Shown: positions 10,301 to 18,977 of the stretch, piece after piece
How positions within the stretch are numbered: position 1 is the first letter of the stretch
Layout: every line of letters begins with the position of its first letter
Assembly (NCBI GenBank): GCA_965223405.1
Contig: CBDCWO010000006.1
Span: 496,001 to 560,000, forward strand
Direction of reading: 5' to 3'
From: CBDCWO01 sp965223405
Lineage (GTDB): Bacteria; Bacteroidota; Bacteroidia; Chitinophagales; Saprospiraceae
Length of the DNA stretch: 64,000 nucleotides
The notes under the pieces: generated by a model
Seen by the model: the letters and a program-made list of their open reading frames with translations, nothing else
What the model was told of the DNA's origin: nothing
Database searches by the model: none
Made by a program: the position numbers and the translations under genes

Positions 10301-10477
10301 TGTGTAGGTGCCATCAAAGTCTGTCACATCTCCAACCGATAATCCTTTGACTAGCACATTTGCACCAATCAAGGGTTCACCCGCCTGATCTTTAACGGTA
10401 CCTTCGATGGTGCGCTGGGCCATTGAACTAACAATAAGTCCGGCCAGCATTACAATGAGTAATGAAAGTTTTTTCAT
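7313..10477 (-). CDS. SusC/RagA-family TonB-linked outer-membrane transporter
   Basis: A 1,054-residue TonB-dependent transporter. A signal peptide (MKKLSLLIVMLAGLIVSSMAQ) precedes a carboxypeptidase-regulatory-like domain (EGTVKDQAGEPLIGANVLVKG.., residues ~22-100), then a plug domain carrying the SusC signature (SALTGKVAGVQV.. and DIESISVLKGPSATALYGQR), then a beta-barrel ending in an aromatic residue (LKLGF). It imports a SusD-delivered ligand using TonB energy. ATG 10477 was chosen because the signal peptide starts there, though the frame is open to 10588. It forms an operon with the SusD gene and lies downstream of the AraC gene on the same strand with a 500-bp gap. Codon choice in this pair is more C/G-rich than in neighbouring genes, as expected of highly expressed envelope proteins. 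Confidence 0.95.
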   Translation of the reverse strand: MKKLSLLIVMLAGLIVSSMAQRTIEGTVKDQAGEPLIGANVLVKGLSVGDVTDFDGTYTVQVPDGNNILVFSYTGFETQEVTLGSSNQVDVVLVEGITLSEAVVTALGIERDEKSLGYSVQEVDGDKLSLARDQNVASALTGKVAGVQVVSASGASLGGSANIRIRGATALNGGNPLWVVDGTPISDGNFSNSYSGHDYGNLAQDINPDDIESISVLKGPSATALYGQRAAGGVILVTTKKGKARKGIGVTLNSSVTAENVHILPEYQNEYAGGYTKEFIKSIDPVDGKEYNRLNFSADESWGPPIQGQPYRPWWTWYPGTPDYGKVVPLEANPDNVRDFFDTGVTYNNALAMSGGNENTTFRLSYANISQTGVIPNSELNRNNIGINGTTKLADRLTLSASINFANTQGKGRPAFGYSPAQGSVLQSFNQWFQRQVDMEQLRNYRNPDGSLRSWNIRSHTNLRPLYWDSPFFTAYENFETDERDRYFGNITLNYEILDGLSIQASVRRDNYVQRIEERIASGGLAQDRYSERVANSREDNYDFLINYDTKFGDFSFDANAGGGIRKNDFHNNFVQTSGGLNAPNLFNIKASIDRPTTTSFISEKVVRSVYAAANIGYKSMLYLGATLRNDWSSALPTDNNSYLYPSVSGSFVFSELLGGGSFLSYGKIRGSVAQVGSDIGAYQTNFTYGAGTPYGSLASFSLPNTLINEDLKPALTSSYEVGLDVRFFRNRVGFDVTYYDQHAKDQILSLTVPGTSGFNTAIINAGDIQTKGVELAINATPVSTKNLNWDVNFNIAKNTSKVIELADGLNNRRLAAWGWGGLSLNAPVGEEWGTFRGRGHKRDEASGKPIITEEGLYVKENNKDLGGLLPDFTGGFRNTIDFMGISLGAFVEFQVGGQFHSVTKMFNSYSGLSPETAGLNDKGNPVRDPVDQGGGVFIEGVLADGTPHSTYADAQDLYEGNLFANNEYWMYDASYVKLREVSLGYNFPKKMYQNLPIQNIGLSLIAKNLWLIHSNVDGIDPSEITPGGGNYVFQENGILPGVRSFGVNLKLGF

Positions 10478-10977
10478 ACTACTAAACGTTTTTATTATTA
10501 AATTAGGTGGCAATTCAAAATCCATACAACAGATCATCATACCGGCCTGCGTACAATGATCTGATTGTATGAAAAATCTCGCTATCACAAGTTAATCGAT
10601 CTCATAGCTCTGATGTGAAAATATCTACATTTCGAAAAGTGCATCCCTGTAGGAATAAACCTTTTATTCGTATTTCATCCTCAAAAACCTCATCGAGACT
10701 CTTAAACCGCAATAAAAGTCAAATGAACCATCGGAGTAGCACGCAGTAATTACTACTTATCCAATAATTTCTTTGAATTTAATATTGATGCCCCAATGAC
10801 CGTATTTCATTCAATCAATAATGTTTAGAATACGAGTTTAAATCAAAAATTACAATCATTACGGGATACTCTCCTTTTGACACGTAGCTGAGAGGTAAAT
10901 TGCAATACTTCTTGCATTGATATATTGGAATAAATTGTTAGGGGTTGTATTTGAGATGAAAGTGTATTATTCCTTAA
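10478..10977. other. 500-bp intergenic region upstream of SusC
   Basis: This gap separates the AraC regulator stop from the SusC start. It should hold the SusC/SusD promoter and, by position, an operator for the neighbouring regulator. I see a small GTAATTAC palindrome near 10750, but no sequence close enough to TTG-N20-TAnnTTTG on the minus strand to call a promoter. Confidence 0.4.
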
Positions 10978-12057
10978 TCAATTCCTTTTTACAAACTCTG
11001 ATGGAGAAATTCCCATCCGATTTTTAAATACCTTGTTGAGTGTATGCTTGTTTTTAAAACCACTTTCTTGAGCTACTCCAAAAATGGTATAATTATAATA
11101 TTTGGGATCTTTGAGTTTGATCAACATTTCATTGAGTCTGTATTCATTGATAAAATCAAAAAAGTTTTTATTTAGTTTAGAATTTATAACTTGGGAAAGC
11201 ACATTGGGAGACAATTTAATTTTTTTGGCCAAATCGGCTAATTTCAAGCTATTATCCAAGTAAGGCTTTTCTTTTTCCATGTAATTGGTAAGCAGTTGCA
11301 AATATTTTTGGTACTGGTTCTCTGTTAGTTTGGACTTTTTATATTTTATTGTTTTGGTAGATGCAGATTTTTCAAATAATTTATGATGAGTAGATAATAT
11401 ATAAGTCAAATAGATAATTGCAACATGCAAATACATCAAGATAATTAGCGTACTAAAGTCATGAACTTCTGGCAACCAGGTGCTCGTCAAAAGGATACAA
11501 ATCATCAAACCACAAAATCCCAAGTATACCAATTTTATAAGCTCTATGACCACTAGTTGCTTTCCTGAATGTACTCCAGGCGTTTTCTTTGATCTACTCC
11601 AATTCTTGTAAATCAATCCTGCATAAAGCAAATTTTGCATCACTAGAAGTAATTCAGGCGTTTCGCAAATTTTAATTTCAGCTATGACCTGTATTTTTTG
11701 TAGGAATCCAGGATCACATTCAGTAATAAGAGCACATCCTAAAGCCCCTGCAAAGGGTAAAGCATGGAACAGGTCTCCATAACCAATCTTTGATTTGGCA
11801 TCAATCAAGGATTTAACCAAGAAGTAAAACAAGGGCCCAGCTAACCATACTAATGGATTTACATGCTCAATTTTGAATTCCTCAATACCCAACAGAATTC
11901 CCAATAGGTTAATCGCAATTAAACAAGCAATAAGTAGTAGTCCCGTAAGAATATATCTAATTAGGTTATTATTTTTGCTAAATACCAGAAAGCTAAGAAA
12001 TTGCAAACACAGGTAAATATCAAAAATCACGATCAAGTACCAGATTTCTTTCAACAT
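10978..12057 (-). CDS. Membrane-anchored AraC-family transcriptional regulator
   Basis: A 359-residue protein. About six or seven hydrophobic segments occupy residues 1-230 (for example YILTGLLLIACLIAINLLGI and LVVIELIKLVYLGFCGLMIC), followed by a C-terminal AraC DNA-binding domain: first helix-turn-helix at LKLADLAKKIKLSPNVLSQV, second at TIFGVAQESGFKNKHTLNKV, and the closing F-K-x-x-x-G-x-S-P-S-E-F-V-K motif. The class of membrane-bound AraC proteins is common in Bacteroidota and links an envelope signal directly to transcription. It reads in the same direction as, and lies upstream of, the SusC/SusD genes, so it is the most likely local regulator; this is inference from position. Confidence 0.88.
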   Translation of the reverse strand: MLKEIWYLIVIFDIYLCLQFLSFLVFSKNNNLIRYILTGLLLIACLIAINLLGILLGIEEFKIEHVNPLVWLAGPLFYFLVKSLIDAKSKIGYGDLFHALPFAGALGCALITECDPGFLQKIQVIAEIKICETPELLLVMQNLLYAGLIYKNWSRSKKTPGVHSGKQLVVIELIKLVYLGFCGLMICILLTSTWLPEVHDFSTLIILMYLHVAIIYLTYILSTHHKLFEKSASTKTIKYKKSKLTENQYQKYLQLLTNYMEKEKPYLDNSLKLADLAKKIKLSPNVLSQVINSKLNKNFFDFINEYRLNEMLIKLKDPKYYNYTIFGVAQESGFKNKHTLNKVFKNRMGISPSEFVKRN

Positions 12058-12337
12058 TAATATTTGTTCATCAGCAACAAAACGAAAGTTAAAACACCAC
12101 TGTATTCCCGCCTAAGTTTATATTATTCAAATGCGATTTTACATTATGCCAAATTGATGTTTTACAGGATAAAGAACTTTATATCTATCATTCTCAAAAA
12201 CATGTAAGCACGATTGCAAATAATATGGAGTCTCAATTCTTAAAGTTGTGGGTTGTCCGGCTCTACAATGATTTGTAGTGTATTTTGCAACCATTTGAAC
12301 AGTTTCTACGTCTTACGATTAGAAAAATTCATAAACC

Positions 12338-14740
12338 TTGATTAAAAATTACCTAACAATAGCGCTTCGGAATTTTCGCAGGCAACCTGGCTACACGTTT
12401 CTAAACATTTTTGGATTAACTCTTGGGATCGCTGCAACTCTGCTTGTGCTCCTTTATATTTCGGGAGAAACCCGATATGATACGCACCATTTGAAAGCAG
12501 ATCGCATATTTCGGATTTCATCGGATATTACAGAACCTGATGATCATTTTCGCTGGGCAGTTACTCAAAATCCATTGGCCGGAACATTAAAAATGGAATA
12601 TCCGGAAGTAGAAGAGTTTGTTCGATTTATTGATAATGGTAGGACAAGGCTCCAATATAAGGATCAATTTTTCTTCGAGGAAAAGGTTTTTCTTGTTGAT
12701 TCTACCGTTTGTGATGTATTTACCATTAATTTCACTAAGGGAAATCCACATACCGCGTTAAATGAACCCAATTCAATAGTCCTCAACGAATCCGTCGCAA
12801 ATAGGATTTTTGGCAAACAAAATCCTGTGGGTGAAATTTTAAAAACCACGTCCGGAAGAGAATATAAGGTCACAGGGGTTTTCGAAAATTGGCCAGTTCA
12901 ATCTCACTTAATTGCTGATGTTCTAATCTCTGCGAACTCAATCCCAGGGCTTGCGGATCCTACAGCAGGTTCATGGGGAGGATTCAATATTTATAGTTAT
13001 GTGTTACTCAAACCAGGCACCGACCCAATCGCCCTTGCCGATAAGTTACCCGATATTATTACAAAATATGTAGCGGTAATATTTGATCAATTCGACATAA
13101 AAATAAAATACGAGCTCCTACCTTTAAAAAGTATTCATCTCAATTCTACCTTCGAGGGTGAGCCGGAACCAGTAGGTCAAAAAGCATTCCTCTACATTTT
13201 TGGTTTAGTCGCTTTTTTTATCTTGCTAATCGCTTGCATTAATTATATGAATTTGTCCACTGCCAGAGCTACAATGCGTGCAAAAGAAGTGGGAATTCGC
13301 AAAGTCCTAGGTTCCGAGCGTAGGCAGCTTATCGGCCAATTTCTTTCAGAATCGATCTTATTTACCTTATTATCTGTGATGGCAAGCTACATCCTGGTAT
13401 TCTTATTTTTACCGGTTTTTAATAATTTATTTGACCTACAACTGGGAAGAGAATTGCTTTGGTCTAATTATGTTTTGGCAGGAGTTGTTGTTGTAGTAGT
13501 GCTTACAGGGATTTTGGGTGGAAGTTACCCTGCCTTCTATCTTTCAGCCTTTGAACCCATGAGGGTCTTTAAAGGATCTTTGTCGAGAGGGTCTGGAAAT
13601 CCAGCCTTAAGAAAGGCGTTAGTTATTATTCAATTTGCGATTACACTTTTTATGATCATTGGTACTGGAATTATTTATGATCAAATGAACTTCTTGCGCA
13701 ATAAGAACTTGGGTTTTGATAAAGAACATGTCATGGTCTTTCGTCTGCAAGGAGAACAGACTAGAAATGAATATCCCATTATCAGGGATAAATTGTTGCA
13801 AAATCCTAAGATTGCATCCATCGGTACGTGCACGACATCTCCGGGCCGTGGTTACTCTAAAAACCTAATCCGAGCTGAAAAATCGGATGGAGGGATGGAG
13901 GAATATGGAGTGGATCTGTACGGTGTCGATTTTCATTTTTTTCCTACCCTTGGGGTAGAGCTTGCAGCTGGAAGGCATTTTGATTTAAAGTATGGGACTG
14001 ACAGCACCAACGCAGTTATGATCAATGAAGCGATGGTTGACCGCTTTGGCTGGGATGACCCAATTGGCAAAAAGTTTCAGTTTGGTTCAGCCGACACGAT
14101 GCCAATTCAACGTGTAATAGGTGTAGTCAGAAATTTTCATCAAAGATCACTTTATGAACCCATCACTCCATTGTTATTTTTTCCAAATCAAAATAACAGC
14201 AATGTCCATGTACGTTTAAAACCTAATAGTCCCCAAGATTTGAAACAAACTATTGCAACCGTAGAACAAGCATGGAAAAGCATCTTTCCCAACACACCGT
14301 TTGAATTTGAATTTGTTGATGAATCTTTTATGGAATTATATGAGGCTGATCAGGTTCGTGCAAGAATATTCACCTTGTTTAGCGTGTTAATGATCCTGAT
14401 TGCTTGCTTAGGCCTCCTAGGATTGGCTTCATTTACGGCTGAAAGAAGAACTAAAGAAATTGGTATAAGAAAAGTCATGGGAGCCCGGACCACTGATATT
14501 ATATACTTACTGACCAGAGACTTTATACTATTGGTTTCGATAGCAGCCCTTCCGGCCTTTGCTGTGGCATGGTACTTTATGAAACAATGGTTGGACACCT
14601 TTGCCTATCACACAGCAATGAACTATATACTCTATGGGTTTGCATTCCTTATTGTGCTTATTATTACGATTCTCACTACTGGTTATCATGCATTGAATGT
14701 AGCAAATTCCGATCCAGTAAAAGCAATTCAAAGAGAATAG
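12338..14740 (+). CDS. MacB/FtsX-type ABC transporter permease
   Basis: An 800-residue permease of the double-FtsX form common in Bacteroidota. N-terminal MIKNYLTIALRNFRRQPGYTFLNI is the conserved cytoplasmic lead-in to TM1, followed by a large periplasmic MacB_PCD domain (~45-250). A first FtsX domain has helices near 285-425 and carries the coupling motif KEVGIRKVLGSERRQL. A second periplasmic domain follows, then a final FtsX domain with TKEIGIRKVMGA. Proteins of this type move lipoproteins, peptides or toxins, or act as mechanotransmitters, with a separate ATPase; no ATPase gene is adjacent. The start is a TTG that gives exactly the conserved N-terminus, and no in-frame ATG competes. It is expressed from its own promoter, divergent from the AraC gene. 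Confidence 0.92.
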   Translation: MIKNYLTIALRNFRRQPGYTFLNIFGLTLGIAATLLVLLYISGETRYDTHHLKADRIFRISSDITEPDDHFRWAVTQNPLAGTLKMEYPEVEEFVRFIDNGRTRLQYKDQFFFEEKVFLVDSTVCDVFTINFTKGNPHTALNEPNSIVLNESVANRIFGKQNPVGEILKTTSGREYKVTGVFENWPVQSHLIADVLISANSIPGLADPTAGSWGGFNIYSYVLLKPGTDPIALADKLPDIITKYVAVIFDQFDIKIKYELLPLKSIHLNSTFEGEPEPVGQKAFLYIFGLVAFFILLIACINYMNLSTARATMRAKEVGIRKVLGSERRQLIGQFLSESILFTLLSVMASYILVFLFLPVFNNLFDLQLGRELLWSNYVLAGVVVVVVLTGILGGSYPAFYLSAFEPMRVFKGSLSRGSGNPALRKALVIIQFAITLFMIIGTGIIYDQMNFLRNKNLGFDKEHVMVFRLQGEQTRNEYPIIRDKLLQNPKIASIGTCTTSPGRGYSKNLIRAEKSDGGMEEYGVDLYGVDFHFFPTLGVELAAGRHFDLKYGTDSTNAVMINEAMVDRFGWDDPIGKKFQFGSADTMPIQRVIGVVRNFHQRSLYEPITPLLFFPNQNNSNVHVRLKPNSPQDLKQTIATVEQAWKSIFPNTPFEFEFVDESFMELYEADQVRARIFTLFSVLMILIACLGLLGLASFTAERRTKEIGIRKVMGARTTDIIYLLTRDFILLVSIAALPAFAVAWYFMKQWLDTFAYHTAMNYILYGFAFLIVLIITILTTGYHALNVANSDPVKAIQRE

Positions 14741-14772
14741 TCTCCTGACCTTTACCTTAACCTAGAAAATAA

Positions 14773-14816
14773 AAACAGTTGGAGATGATCTCATTTGAAC
14801 ATCTCCATTTCTGTTT
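14773..14816 (-). terminator. Terminator hairpin between permease and SH3 genes
   Basis: AAACAG-TT-GGAGATG (14773-14787) pairs with CATCTCC-ATTT-CTGTTT (14800-14816), a two-part stem with a 12-nt loop. On the minus strand the stem is followed by a T-rich run (TTTTTATTTT), so it fits as the terminator of the minus-strand gene ending at 14927; it may also stop the permease transcript. Confidence 0.65.
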
Positions 14817-14926
14817 CCCGGATACCATAAAATCACCCGGTGATCCATTGGCTGATAAAGCAAAAAAATGGGGCGCTTAAGAAAACTTTTTTTCAAAGTC
14901 ACCCCAGACATGAAGCGTTGTATCTA

Positions 14927-15646
14927 TTAACAGCAATCAACTGCCGGAATAAGCTTAATGCAATAGTCATGACCTGATTTTACAATCTTCAAAGTATAGA
15001 AGGAATCCCCAAGTAAGGAAAGTTCAATTTCATCGGATTTCGCTAATTCGTTTTCCACATTTGCACTTGCTGAAATGTATGACAAAAACAAAGTTTCAAC
15101 CAAGTATTTTATATCTTTCAATTGAAGACTTCGGATTACCAATTCAATTTCCAGTGAATCACAATATTCGGTTTCTACAAGTTGACAGCGATGGTTAAGG
15201 TTCGTGATGTGCATTGAGTAATCGGCATTTTTACCTAGCTGTACATAGGAAACTGTTGGTTGAATGGGAGTTAATTGTTCCAAAGCATATTTGCGTAATA
15301 CTTCTATAATTGAAGTAGAATGAACATGTTTTGGAGATGGAAGTTTACACAAAAATCCATCAAACAAATACCCTACCTGATTACCGGATCTGACTTTTAT
15401 CCAATGTCCTTTTTTCCCATCGATCTCATCTTCATATTTGGGTGAATAATCGAATTGGTCCTCGATAAGAATGGATGAGTTAAATCCAACCCCTTTTAAG
15501 ATCTTACCTTTAGTCGAAGGGGAAACTCGAAGATTAACTCCCGAATTGGCCGTCACAAAAAGTCTGTCTCCGACTTGATAGGGATTTGTATCCGTGGGGC
15601 TGCAGTAAGTATTAAATACTAACCAAAACACAATACTTAATAACAT
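14927..15646 (-). CDS. SH3b-domain exported protein
   Basis: A 239-residue protein. A hydrophobic start (MLLSIVFWLVFNTYC) could be a signal peptide or a poor lipobox (FNTYC, not canonical). Residues ~28-105 form a bacterial SH3 domain: GDRLFVTANSGVNLRVSPST, GKILKGV and GHWIKVRSGNQVGYLFDGFL are the typical strands. The C-terminal ~130 residues are not recognised. SH3b domains usually bind peptidoglycan or peptides in the envelope. The gene is flanked by terminator-like hairpins on both sides and is probably monocistronic. Function unknown. Confidence 0.7.
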   Translation of the reverse strand: MLLSIVFWLVFNTYCSPTDTNPYQVGDRLFVTANSGVNLRVSPSTKGKILKGVGFNSSILIEDQFDYSPKYEDEIDGKKGHWIKVRSGNQVGYLFDGFLCKLPSPKHVHSTSIIEVLRKYALEQLTPIQPTVSYVQLGKNADYSMHITNLNHRCQLVETEYCDSLEIELVIRSLQLKDIKYLVETLFLSYISASANVENELAKSDEIELSLLGDSFYTLKIVKSGHDYCIKLIPAVDCC

Positions 15647-15992
15647 AGCATACTATTTTAAATGATTGAATAGATCCAAGAAACAACCAAAATGAATAGT
15701 AATAAACTGCCTTAGAGTATTCGTAAGTGTTCATTTAGAATCCGTCTGCTTTAGACTAATCCGGGTATTTGAGATTGAACCATCTCCTAGGATAAATATG
15801 AGTTATTAAAAGGTCATGATCAACTGCAACTGATCAGGTTGACCTTTATGGTTTGCATAGTTTCCCCAGGCTAAGCTTTAGTTTTGTGGCACATTCTTAA
15901 TTTATTTCCAGTTGATTATTTGGATGATCGCTGAAAATTTAATGGCTTACCTTAAAACCAGTTTCCAATAAATGAGATAAGGTAAAGAGATG
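15647..15992. other. Intergenic region, 346 bp
   Basis: No open reading frame of note. It holds a large hairpin at 15809-15847, described separately, and presumably the promoter of the SH3 protein gene. Nothing else is recognised. Confidence 0.4.
15809..15847 (-). terminator. Long imperfect hairpin, likely terminator of the M24 peptidase gene
   Basis: AAAGGTCA-TGATCA (15809-15822) pairs with TGATCA-GGT-TGACCTTT (15831-15847), giving 14 base pairs interrupted by a 3-nt bulge around an 8-nt loop. On the minus strand the arm ends CTTTTAATAA, a short T-tract. It lies about 145 bp past the stop at 15993. Confidence 0.55.
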
Positions 15993-17336
15993 TCAGTTAG
16001 CTGGAATTCGAGGTATAGTGAAAATTTTCTCTTGTCTACCATCGATATAATGCACGCCATCTTTTGTAAAAATGGCATCCTCTTCCAACATAATGCGGAC
16101 AATTTTATTCCACTCCGGAATCTCACTTGCTGCGTTCAACTCAATCGAATAAGCAGTATTCAAATGCATGGGATAATCCCCATTTCCAGGAACCCCTTGC
16201 TGCTTATCCCAAAGCCCGATAGTGGGGCCGGCAGCATGACCATGAACTCCAATAGGATGGGTATAAATCGAAGCCTTGATTCCTTCATCTTTTGCTTGAT
16301 TTAAGGCTTCTCGCAGAATTTGATTGCCCGTTTTCCCTTTCTGAAACTTACTTGTCAGTATATCCTGCAGGCGATTAGCTGTTTTGAATGCTACTTGCAA
16401 TGAATGAGGAACATCCTTCTCTCCTGGTTTCAAAACATAAAAATGTTGTTGTTGGTCGGTATTAAGACGCAAATAACTTATTCCAAAATCCACATGCAGT
16501 AAATCACCAGGTTGAATTATTTGAAATTCAGGTCGCTTGGAAAAGTTGCGTAAATGATCATAGTTTTCCGGATCGGCTCTCTGTAGCGTAACCGTGGGGT
16601 GGAACCAGGTGTCTAATCCCAAATCGGTTACTCGCTGCCGTAACCACCAGACCACATCATTAGTACTTGTGATGCCTGGGTGAATCACGTATTCAGAAAG
16701 ACCTTCTTGAAGAATTCGATGCCCTAGTCTACAGATTTGCGGATAAATTTCTATTTCTTTTTGAGAACGTGTTTCTAACCAGGCTAAGGCCAAAGATTCA
16801 GCTGAAACAATTCTATCCTTATAGTTTTCCGGAAGGTAGTGCATGAACTGGGTGTACTCAGTCTGAACCAATCCATCAGCCAATCCAAAATGACCAGAAA
16901 TGTTTATTCCAATGTTTTGTGGATCTCGTTTTTGAATAATTTCCACCAAGGCATCCCATTGGTCTGGGTAAACGTCAATATTCCACGATCCTTGTAAAAG
17001 TCTGCCCACATCATAGCGGGCAATAGCAATTTTTTCGATTTGCTGGTTGTTGCCAGGATCAAAAAAGACAAGTATTGTGCGTCTGCGAGCTGACAACCAG
17101 GTACTTGGTAACATAGTTTTTAATATGGGGTCTTCATTATATTCCCTGGAAATAATTACCCACATTTTTACTTCCTCCCTCCGCATTAGTTCGGGTAACA
17201 AATTATCCAAACGGTCTTCTAGAATTTGGTCTATTACTTTAGCTCTCTCTCTCTCACTCAATATCTTGGGAAAGTGTGACTGTCCAAACAGTACTCCATA
17301 AGTAACAATACCACATAGAACAATTATCCATTTCAT
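15993..17336 (-). CDS. M24-family metallopeptidase (Xaa-Pro aminopeptidase-like), exported
   Basis: A 447-residue protein with a signal peptide (MKWIIVLCGIVTYGVLFGQ), an N-terminal creatinase-like domain and the M24 pita-bread catalytic domain. Candidate metal ligands in order are the Asp of LLHVDFG, a second Asp in LNTDQQ, the His of HPIGVHGHAAG, the Glu of YSIELN and the Glu of MLEEDA. The enzyme should cleave an N-terminal residue before proline, in the periplasm. The position of the second ligand is an inference, since the usual spacing is altered by an inserted loop. Together with DPP-IV and tricorn homologues in the same window it suggests breakdown of proline-containing peptides. Confidence 0.85.
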   Translation of the reverse strand: MKWIIVLCGIVTYGVLFGQSHFPKILSERERAKVIDQILEDRLDNLLPELMRREEVKMWVIISREYNEDPILKTMLPSTWLSARRRTILVFFDPGNNQQIEKIAIARYDVGRLLQGSWNIDVYPDQWDALVEIIQKRDPQNIGINISGHFGLADGLVQTEYTQFMHYLPENYKDRIVSAESLALAWLETRSQKEIEIYPQICRLGHRILQEGLSEYVIHPGITSTNDVVWWLRQRVTDLGLDTWFHPTVTLQRADPENYDHLRNFSKRPEFQIIQPGDLLHVDFGISYLRLNTDQQQHFYVLKPGEKDVPHSLQVAFKTANRLQDILTSKFQKGKTGNQILREALNQAKDEGIKASIYTHPIGVHGHAAGPTIGLWDKQQGVPGNGDYPMHLNTAYSIELNAASEIPEWNKIVRIMLEEDAIFTKDGVHYIDGRQEKIFTIPRIPAN

Positions 17337-17543
17337 CTTTATATGATTTATTAAACCTTACGGATGCTAAATTACCAAATTCGAAGTGCATTATCTTCGC
17401 AACCTACCACCAATATGTTGAGTAGAATAGATAAATGTGGGCGAGACAGACAGCAAATCTAAAGATTCCAGGTGACCTTCAAAACCGAGCAGAATTATGA
17501 TTGGTTATAACTGTGCTGATGATTTTTGCCTAATACTTAATAA

Positions 17544-18332
17544 TTACTTCCAGACGTCATCTTTCAACCACATCACTGCATCTTTAATATAAGGTACATA
17601 TTCACAGGGCTTAAAGTGGGTCAGTCCTTTGGCTTCAACAAAAGTAATATCACTTCCCGCCGCAATGGATAGATTCACCCAATTTCTAGTGATATTTATT
17701 GGGAATAACTCATCACCTTCACCATGGATAACATACATTGGGATATCTATTTTTCTACCTGTAGAATCCGGTTTCCTAAGGTCATATGAACTTGCCATTG
17801 CTACACCAGCTGAGAATATATGGGGAGCTAATTCTGCAAACAGCCACGTTGCATTACCACCATTGCTGTATCCGCTGGCCACGATTCTATCAAAATTGAT
17901 AGGCCAGTATTTCGTAGCCAACTGAAGCAATATAATGACCTTGTTTTGATTGACATCTTCATACCATTCAAACTCACCGGCATTGGGATGAATGATAAAA
18001 GCACTTAAATCTGCAAATCCTGGCTCCACGTAACATTCAGTACTTTTGTGAGCATCCGGGCTTCCTCCCGAAGCTCCATGAAAAGACATTACTAAAGGCC
18101 ATTTTTTATTCATGTCTACGTCCGGAACAATTACTCTAAAATTCCAGAACACACCATTCGATACTTCAAGTTCTACATCTTTTATCCCCGGTGTCAGATC
18201 AATTTGATTAAAGGATTTTTCTATATCTTCTATAGTGATTTCCTTATCCATAGGATTTTCTTCTTTCTTACATGCGAACCATGCACAAAGGATAAGGAGC
18301 AATAAAGTAAAGCTTTGACGTTTAAGTTTCAT
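17544..18332 (-). CDS. Lipoprotein alpha/beta hydrolase (PHB depolymerase/LpqC-like esterase)
   Basis: A 262-residue lipoprotein (signal ending at AWFAC). The hydrolase fold shows MSFHGASGG (oxyanion region), the nucleophile elbow GYSNGG, then HGEGDELFP carrying the acid and THFKP carrying the likely catalytic His. This matches the polyhydroxybutyrate depolymerase/feruloyl esterase group of secreted esterases; the substrate could be a polyester, a feruloyl ester or another ester. It is anchored to an envelope membrane by lipid. The neighbouring genes are unrelated in function and the 211-bp gap upstream of the M24 start suggests separate transcription. Confidence 0.78.
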   Translation of the reverse strand: MKLKRQSFTLLLLILCAWFACKKEENPMDKEITIEDIEKSFNQIDLTPGIKDVELEVSNGVFWNFRVIVPDVDMNKKWPLVMSFHGASGGSPDAHKSTECYVEPGFADLSAFIIHPNAGEFEWYEDVNQNKVIILLQLATKYWPINFDRIVASGYSNGGNATWLFAELAPHIFSAGVAMASSYDLRKPDSTGRKIDIPMYVIHGEGDELFPINITRNWVNLSIAAGSDITFVEAKGLTHFKPCEYVPYIKDAVMWLKDDVWK

Positions 18333-18419
18333 AACTTGTTCAAGTTTGTACCGGGATATTCCGGGATTTTTTATTTTCCAACAATTTTGTAAAAATGTTC
18401 CTCACAGCTCCAATTATCG

Positions 18420-18977
18420 TCAGCGAATAAGTGTTACATTCCCAGTGGCTTGATGTAGAATACCATCTAAATACTTAATAACTGCATACCATACATAAAC
18501 TCCTAACGCCGAATCTTGATTTCTAAAGCGTCCATCCCAGCCTATTTCTTTGCGATTTGAGGTTCCATTAGTACTTTGGAACACCATATTGCCAAATCGG
18601 TCAAAAATTTCGAATGTGAGTACGTTTACGGTTCCTTTACCCTGGATAAAGAAGTAATCATTAATTCCATCACCATTGGGAGAAAATATGTTCGGAACAA
18701 AAAAGTCTCTGTTTTTTTCTACTTCGAACCGCACTTCAGCTTCAGTTTCACAACCAAATTCATTGTTGGCTTTAAGTTTATAGGTTACATCAAAAAAAGG
18801 CCTGGCTGAAGGATTTTTACAATTCAAGCAACTCAGTGTTCCGTGCAAAGGATCATTCCAAAAGAAATTAGTTTCTGTCCCGGAATTTGTTACATTGGGC
18901 TGTATCAGTAGGCTGTCTCCCAAGCGCAATGTGTATCTGTTCTTCAGGCAATTCAACAAGAATCGATTTTTCTTCAA
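18420..18977 (-). pseudogene. C-terminal part of frameshifted surface protein: gliding-motility-type domain
   Basis: This reading frame continues the protein that begins at 20397, one base out of register. Homology-like continuity resumes at YTLRLGDSLLIQPNVT (about 18936). It runs through an Ig-like or PKD-like segment to the gliding-motility-associated C-terminal domain: PNIFSPNGDGINDYF, FEIFDRFGNMVFQS, GWDGRF, GVYVWYAVI. This domain (TIGR04131 type) directs proteins to the cell surface through the type IX secretion system. The apparent start of this frame is a TTG that would give meaningless residues, so it is not an independent gene. Either the gene is broken in this strain, or there is an assembly error near 18936-18950. 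Confidence 0.8.
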
